DNA of 64,000 bases from Actinomycetes bacterium (lineage in GTDB: Bacteria; Actinomycetota; Actinomycetes; S36-B12; GCA-2699445): the NCBI GenBank assembly GCA_022599915.1, contig JAHZLH010000026.1, forward strand, positions 24,201-88,200, given 5' to 3'. Below, one piece after another: positions 60,243 to 64,000 of this stretch (position 1 is the first letter of the stretch; each line of letters opens with the position of its first letter). Both the position numbers and the translations under genes were made by a program. The notes under the pieces were generated by a model. It did no database searches. It was not told the DNA's origin and worked only from the letters and a program-made list of their open reading frames with translations.

Positions 60243-60683
60243 CTACTTCGCGGCCTTGACCTTCACGTCGTAAGACTTGCCGTCCGAGGTCGTGACCGTC
60301 ATGGTCGCGTCACCGGCACCTACCACTTCGGCACCGCCGTTGAACTGGGCAGAACCGTCGTCGCGCGGCTGCGACACCTTCAGCACGGTGTCGTTGTCGG
60401 TGGCGACCTCGGTGACGTCCTTGGTGGTGACGTTCAACGTTGCACCGACGGAGGCACGCACGGTCTCGGGGCCGTCGATCATGATGGGCGGCAACACGGG
60501 GTTGGTGATCTCTCCAGTCGGGGACGGGCTGGCCGTCAGACTTTCACTAGGGCTGGCACTCGCAGTCGGGATCGGTTCCGGACTGTCGGTGACATCCGGG
60601 TGGGAGACCGAGGTGGAACAGCTGGCTACCGCGAGGGCGGCGGCGAATCCAAAAGCGATCACTGCAGGTGCGCGTCCAGTCAT
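60243..60683 (-). CDS. Secreted lipoprotein with Ser/Pro-rich linker
   Basis: 146 residues from the ATG at 60683. Signal segment TGRAPAVIAFGFAAALAVASC with lipobox VASC, then a Ser/Pro/Thr linker (SPEPIPTASASPSESLTASPSPTG), then a small beta domain (ETVRASVGATLNVTTKDVTEVATDNDTVLKVSQ ... GDATMTVTTSDGKSYDVKVKAAK) resembling bacterial Ig-like folds. Extracellular, lipid-anchored. Function unknown. CATACT lies 7 nt upstream, so a leaderless start is possible. Confidence 0.8.
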   Translation of the reverse strand: MTGRAPAVIAFGFAAALAVASCSTSVSHPDVTDSPEPIPTASASPSESLTASPSPTGEITNPVLPPIMIDGPETVRASVGATLNVTTKDVTEVATDNDTVLKVSQPRDDGSAQFNGGAEVVGAGDATMTVTTSDGKSYDVKVKAAK

Positions 60684-60738
60684 GAGCGACAGTATGCCGT
60701 AAGCGCTCGCCAGCATGGGCGACGACACCCTTTGGACG

Positions 60739-61200
60739 TCACAGCGCGAAGTACAGCGCCCACAGCGAAATTGGCAACCCGATGTTGGAGAGCATCACCA
60801 AGGTGTTGCCAGGTTCGAAATTCCGATCGGCCACCATCTCGCGGATGTGGACCGCAGACGCACCAAAGAGGAACGTGGTAATCACAATCGAGAGTGCGAA
60901 CCAGGCCGACTGGTCCAGATAGGCAGCCCAAATTCCAGCGATGCCGATGCCCAGGCTGACGAAGCCCAACTCGTACTGAAAACCGTTCGTCTGCCAGCCG
61001 ATGTTGGCGGCGGTCTGTTTGGCAAGCACGGTGTGCATGAAGCCACTCACCACGAACATGCCGCCGGCGGGCAGAGTCATCATCCAGCGCATGGCGTTGT
61101 CGGCGAATTCTGGGTTCGCGGCGGAACCCGGGGCTTCTACTCCGAAGATCGCCAGCAGCCATGCCACTAGCAGGGTCGCCGGCAGGAACAGAACCAACAT
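60739..61200 (-). CDS. DUF6790-like four-helix membrane protein
   Basis: 153 residues from the ATG at 61200. Hydrophobic helices LVLFLPATLLVAWLLAIF, MTLPAGGMFVVSGFMHTVL, LGFVSLGIGIAGIWAAYL and LSIVITTFLFGASAVHI, with IGWQTNGFQYELGF and NFEPGN between, as in DUF6790 proteins. Function unknown. A longer frame to 61260 would start inside the tRNA-like fragment, so it is rejected. Confidence 0.75.
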   Translation of the reverse strand: MLVLFLPATLLVAWLLAIFGVEAPGSAANPEFADNAMRWMMTLPAGGMFVVSGFMHTVLAKQTAANIGWQTNGFQYELGFVSLGIGIAGIWAAYLDQSAWFALSIVITTFLFGASAVHIREMVADRNFEPGNTLVMLSNIGLPISLWALYFAL

Positions 61201-61228
61201 ACTGAGTGAGGCTAGCGAATTCCCTCCG

Positions 61229-61252
61229 GCGGGCGAGGGGTATTGAACCCGC
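61229..61252 (-). other. tRNA-Gly-like 3' end fragment
   Basis: On the minus strand GCGGGTTCAAT then ACCCC then TCGCCCGC reads like the T-arm and acceptor 3' strand of actinobacterial tRNA-Gly, but with a broken T-stem pair and GGA in place of CCA. No D-arm or anticodon arm lies upstream; the patatin gene's 3' end occupies that space. Chance similarity is possible. Confidence 0.35.
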
Positions 61253-61272
61253 GATATCAACTTGATCGAACT

Positions 61273-62646
61273 CTATATAACAGCAAGGCCTTGCAGCGCC
61301 TTGGGAATATCTTGGCCGTGTTTTTCCCAGGTGTGGCCCCAGGACTGCAACTGCTGGGGCTGCGGCAGACCAGCTGATTGCCAGACCTTGACGGAATCGA
61401 CAACTTGCTTGCGAGACCGGCGTAGCGCGGCGACGAGTTCGGTGGTGGGACCCGAGTCGAGGAGTCGATCCTCGATAAACCAACACCGTTCGCGCTGCTG
61501 GACAATAGTGTCGCTCGCCTTACCCAGTCGCTGACTGTCTTGCTCAGCTAGTTGTGCCGTCGCCTCCGCAGCTCGCATCCAGCCGTAGTCGAAATCCATC
61601 GCCAACAGGCCGCCCTCGACTTCAAACAATCCCAGCACATCCACCGTCGGCGCGATGATGGTCATGTTGGCGCCATCAGCAAGCGGGTAGGCGAGATTGA
61701 CTCGCTGCAGTTCCTGGGCGGTCATGTCTTGTGCCGAGCGGGCGTAGATGGACACAAACGACGATTTGTCGAAGGCGGTGTCCTCGTGATTCAGCGATAT
61801 CGGGCTCGCCATGAGCACGATGACGTCGTGTGCACCACAATCCACGACGGCAGACAACGGGGTGTTTTGGATGACTCCCCCATCGACGTAGAAAGAGTCT
61901 CCGATTTGGCGCGGCGGGAAAACGATCGGGACACTTGCCGATGCACAAATACCTTCAATGACACCTGGCGTGCCACCTGCGGGATAAGGCGTCTGCGAGT
62001 CGGATTCGACTAGGGAACCCTGGTCGGTCACGTACCGACCCACTCCGTCGCTCAAGGACGAGATCGTAACCCGCAGCGTAATCCCCGAGGCCGCGATTAA
62101 CTCCTCATCGATCGCAGCAACACCGCCATTTGATGTTCCGCGGTAGCCAGCCTCCATCGGATCAAGATTCATAATGGCGGACGGTATGTCCCGCAGGTAT
62201 TTACCGGCTTTCACTAGTTCATCGCTTTTCCCGATGGTTTTGCCAATGTCGAACAGCGTCCGATGCTTACGCGGTGGGTCCGAGGCCGTGAGCGGATCCG
62301 CAGCACCGTCAGGGTCTGACGCGATGGCGGGCCGAGTACGAATCGAAATGATCTGATTGATGAAGTCACCCAACGGCGTGTCGGAGATTTGGTCCAACCA
62401 CGGCTGTCGACCGAACAAGGAAGACATGTCGGTGATGGCCAGCGCGTTGTGCCGAACAACGCCCACCAACTCTTGGAAATGGCTGGCATCCCTGGCCTGT
62501 GCCAATGGTGCGCAAATCAAGGATCCGGCAGACGTTCCCGCCATGATCGGCGGATAGAAGTCAGCGTCCCGAGTAAGAAACTCCAGCGCTCCCACCTCGA
62601 AAGCGCCTTTGGTTCCGCCGCCGGAGACGACGAGGGAAGGTTGCAT
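61273..62646 (-). CDS. Patatin-like phospholipase
   Basis: 457 residues. Oxyanion GGGTKG (9-14), nucleophile Ser39 in GTSAG, and catalytic Asp255 in DGG. No signal peptide. Hydrolyses acyl chains of phospholipids or storage lipids; the C-terminal about 150 residues are helical and not recognised. Confidence 0.9.
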   Translation of the reverse strand: MQPSLVVSGGGTKGAFEVGALEFLTRDADFYPPIMAGTSAGSLICAPLAQARDASHFQELVGVVRHNALAITDMSSLFGRQPWLDQISDTPLGDFINQIISIRTRPAIASDPDGAADPLTASDPPRKHRTLFDIGKTIGKSDELVKAGKYLRDIPSAIMNLDPMEAGYRGTSNGGVAAIDEELIAASGITLRVTISSLSDGVGRYVTDQGSLVESDSQTPYPAGGTPGVIEGICASASVPIVFPPRQIGDSFYVDGGVIQNTPLSAVVDCGAHDVIVLMASPISLNHEDTAFDKSSFVSIYARSAQDMTAQELQRVNLAYPLADGANMTIIAPTVDVLGLFEVEGGLLAMDFDYGWMRAAEATAQLAEQDSQRLGKASDTIVQQRERCWFIEDRLLDSGPTTELVAALRRSRKQVVDSVKVWQSAGLPQPQQLQSWGHTWEKHGQDIPKALQGLAVI

Positions 62647-62744
62647 GACTTCTGCCTACCAGAAGATGGCAATCGAAGCCGCCGGGGAGATCCTCAGACA
62701 ACCAAACTCGCCAAACAGCGGGCCAACGACCAGTTCGGTAGAGA

Positions 62745-64000
62745 TCAGATGATCAGCTCGGACAATGTGTAGATCACCAATCCAGCTAATGCACCGACAA
62801 CGGTGCCGTTGATGCGTATGAACTGCAGGTCTCTACCCACCGCGTTCTCGATTCGGCGGGCGGCTTGCTCACCATCCCAGCGTCGCACGGTCTCCGAGAT
62901 CAGTTGCACCGCCGACTCGCCGTAGCGACGGACCAGGAAACCGGCCGTGTTGGCGATTCGCTCGTCCACCTGCCCAGCAAACTCTTGATCCTGATCCAGC
63001 CGTACACCCAGATCGGCCAGATAGGAATCCGCCCGCTGTCGAAGATCTGATTCCGGATCGGCAAGTGCCTCCAACACGAGCTCCTTAACGGTAGGCCAGG
63101 CCATACTCACAGTCCGCTGGGTTTCCGGATGCTGCAAAACTGCTGCTTTCCAGCCCTCAACCCGCTCAATCATCGCTGGGTCGGATTGCATGTGCTCCGC
63201 CAGCCGATTCAGCGCCGCGTCTAGCTGCTGCCTCGCCGGATCCTGCGGGTTGTCCCGCATCTGATGCACCCACTGCGCCAGCACGTCCGCACCCTTGTAG
63301 CCGATCCGCTCGTGCAACCAGCGAATTGGACCATCTTGCGACACCGGGCCGCGGTCGGCGATCACAGTGGCAATGGCGTCACGGTTCTCCAACAGCCACC
63401 GGTTCAGCGCGGTCAACAAACTGTCCACGACCTGGTGGTGCTCTTCGGCTTCTAAGGAGGCCGCGAGTAACCGCCCAGCGGGTGGCCCCCAGGCGCTACT
63501 ACTCAACTGGCTGAACACCATGTTGCGAACCATTAGCTGCGCCTGCTGGTCATCGATACCGTTAACCAGTGCGGTGCCCAAGGCGGCACCTTCGGCGACG
63601 ATCCGCTCCCGATGGCTGTCTTGCTGCAGGTAGCGACCGATCTGGGCAGCCGGTTGGGCGGCCAAAATCTTGTTGCGGACGTTGTCTTCCGACATGAAGT
63701 TGCTGTGCACGAAGTTGCTCAGGCTGTCGCCGAGTTGGTCCTTCTTATTCGGGATGAGCGCGGTGTGGGGAATGGGCAGCCGCAGCGGCCGTCGAAAAAG
63801 GGCGGTGACCGCGAACCAGTCCGCTAGTCCGCCGACAACTCCTGCCTCCGCGGCTGCACGCACGTACCCCCAGACCGCAGCATCGGTGGTGGCTTCCATC
63901 CGCCGGGCAAACACGTACACCAATGCGGCAATGACGAGCAGCGAGGTGGCAAACGCTTTCATTCGCACTAACCCCCGCTGGCGTTCGGCATAGCCGGGGT
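62745..64000 (-). CDS. DUF445 family membrane protein, 5' end beyond window
   Basis: Over 410 residues visible. MKAFATSLLVIAALVYVFARR is the first membrane helix; GLADWFAVTALFRRPLRLPIPHTALIPNKKDQLGDSLSNFV is the diagnostic segment; a C-terminal helix TVVGALAGLVIYTLSELII closes it. The frame is still open at 64000 and the residues before the internal GTG (63968), reading YAERQRGLVR, look like the usual N-terminus, so the true start lies outside. Function unknown. Confidence 0.88.
   Translation of the reverse strand, partial: PGYAERQRGLVRMKAFATSLLVIAALVYVFARRMEATTDAAVWGYVRAAAEAGVVGGLADWFAVTALFRRPLRLPIPHTALIPNKKDQLGDSLSNFVHSNFMSEDNVRNKILAAQPAAQIGRYLQQDSHRERIVAEGAALGTALVNGIDDQQAQLMVRNMVFSQLSSSAWGPPAGRLLAASLEAEEHHQVVDSLLTALNRWLLENRDAIATVIADRGPVSQDGPIRWLHERIGYKGADVLAQWVHQMRDNPQDPARQQLDAALNRLAEHMQSDPAMIERVEGWKAAVLQHPETQRTVSMAWPTVKELVLEALADPESDLRQRADSYLADLGVRLDQDQEFAGQVDERIANTAGFLVRRYGESAVQLISETVRRWDGEQAARRIENAVGRDLQFIRINGTVVGALAGLVIYTLSELII

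Noticed and set aside
60680..61486. Minus-strand frame of 268 codons overlapping the lipoprotein and patatin gene ends
   Set aside because: It overlaps two better-supported genes in another frame and its translation is low-complexity Arg/Pro/Ser-rich shadow sequence.

Overview
The window is chromosomal DNA of a fairly GC-rich actinomycete (class Actinomycetes); genus is not resolvable by eye. Reasons: the minus-strand order argS-lysA-hom-thrC-thrB-rho-rpmE-prfA-prmC-tsaC-glyA-wecA-atpI-atpBEFHAGDC, followed by an adenosyltransferase, murA and nucS, is the classic actinobacterial core block; mismatch repair is represented by NucS; MurA carries the Cys-to-Asp change known from mycobacteria; and many start codons lack a ribosome site but have a -10-like hexamer about 6 nt upstream, as expected of leaderless actinobacterial mRNAs.

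Layout. 1-13 kb is metabolic: a cut-off 3-hydroxyacyl-CoA dehydrogenase, a metallo-beta-lactamase/Rieske protein, an aldehyde dehydrogenase, a large exported DUF1996-CBM6-CBM6-GH17-like protein, a tandem universal stress protein, NucS, the B12-dependent ethylmalonyl-CoA mutase MeaA, a quinone-oxidoreductase-like MDR protein and 3-hydroxybutyryl-CoA dehydrogenase. 13-17 kb is a thiamine ABC importer (thiBPQ) behind a TPP riboswitch. 17-19 kb holds murA and a PduO-type adenosyltransferase, which makes the cofactor form that MeaA-type mutases need. 19-29.6 kb is the F-type ATP synthase cluster, split by an inserted alanine dehydrogenase and a receiver-receiver-Hpt phosphorelay protein. 29.6-43.5 kb holds wecA, glyA, translation-termination and tRNA-modification genes, rho, the threonine/lysine genes and argS.

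43.5-52 kb is accessory: a macrodomain protein, a YccF membrane protein, a three-gene ATP-grasp / alpha-E / transglutaminase operon, a solitary adenine-specific DNA methyltransferase, an exported lysozyme-fold protein, an acyltransferase, an FKBP and an FmdB zinc-ribbon protein. 52-60 kb is one giant gene for an about 2,590-residue secreted protein: a cysteine-paired propeller-like head, then twelve DUF11-type repeats of about 140 residues, each closed by a Cys pair. 60-64 kb has a lipoprotein, a DUF6790-like membrane protein, a tRNA-Gly-like 3' fragment, a patatin-like lipase and a DUF445 protein that runs off the right edge.

No rRNA, intact tRNA, CRISPR array, insertion sequence or prophage was seen. 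The items most worth a second look are the giant repeat protein, the MBL-Rieske fusion, the phosphorelay protein inside the atp cluster, the ATP-grasp triad, and the recurrent -10 motif at a fixed distance from start codons.
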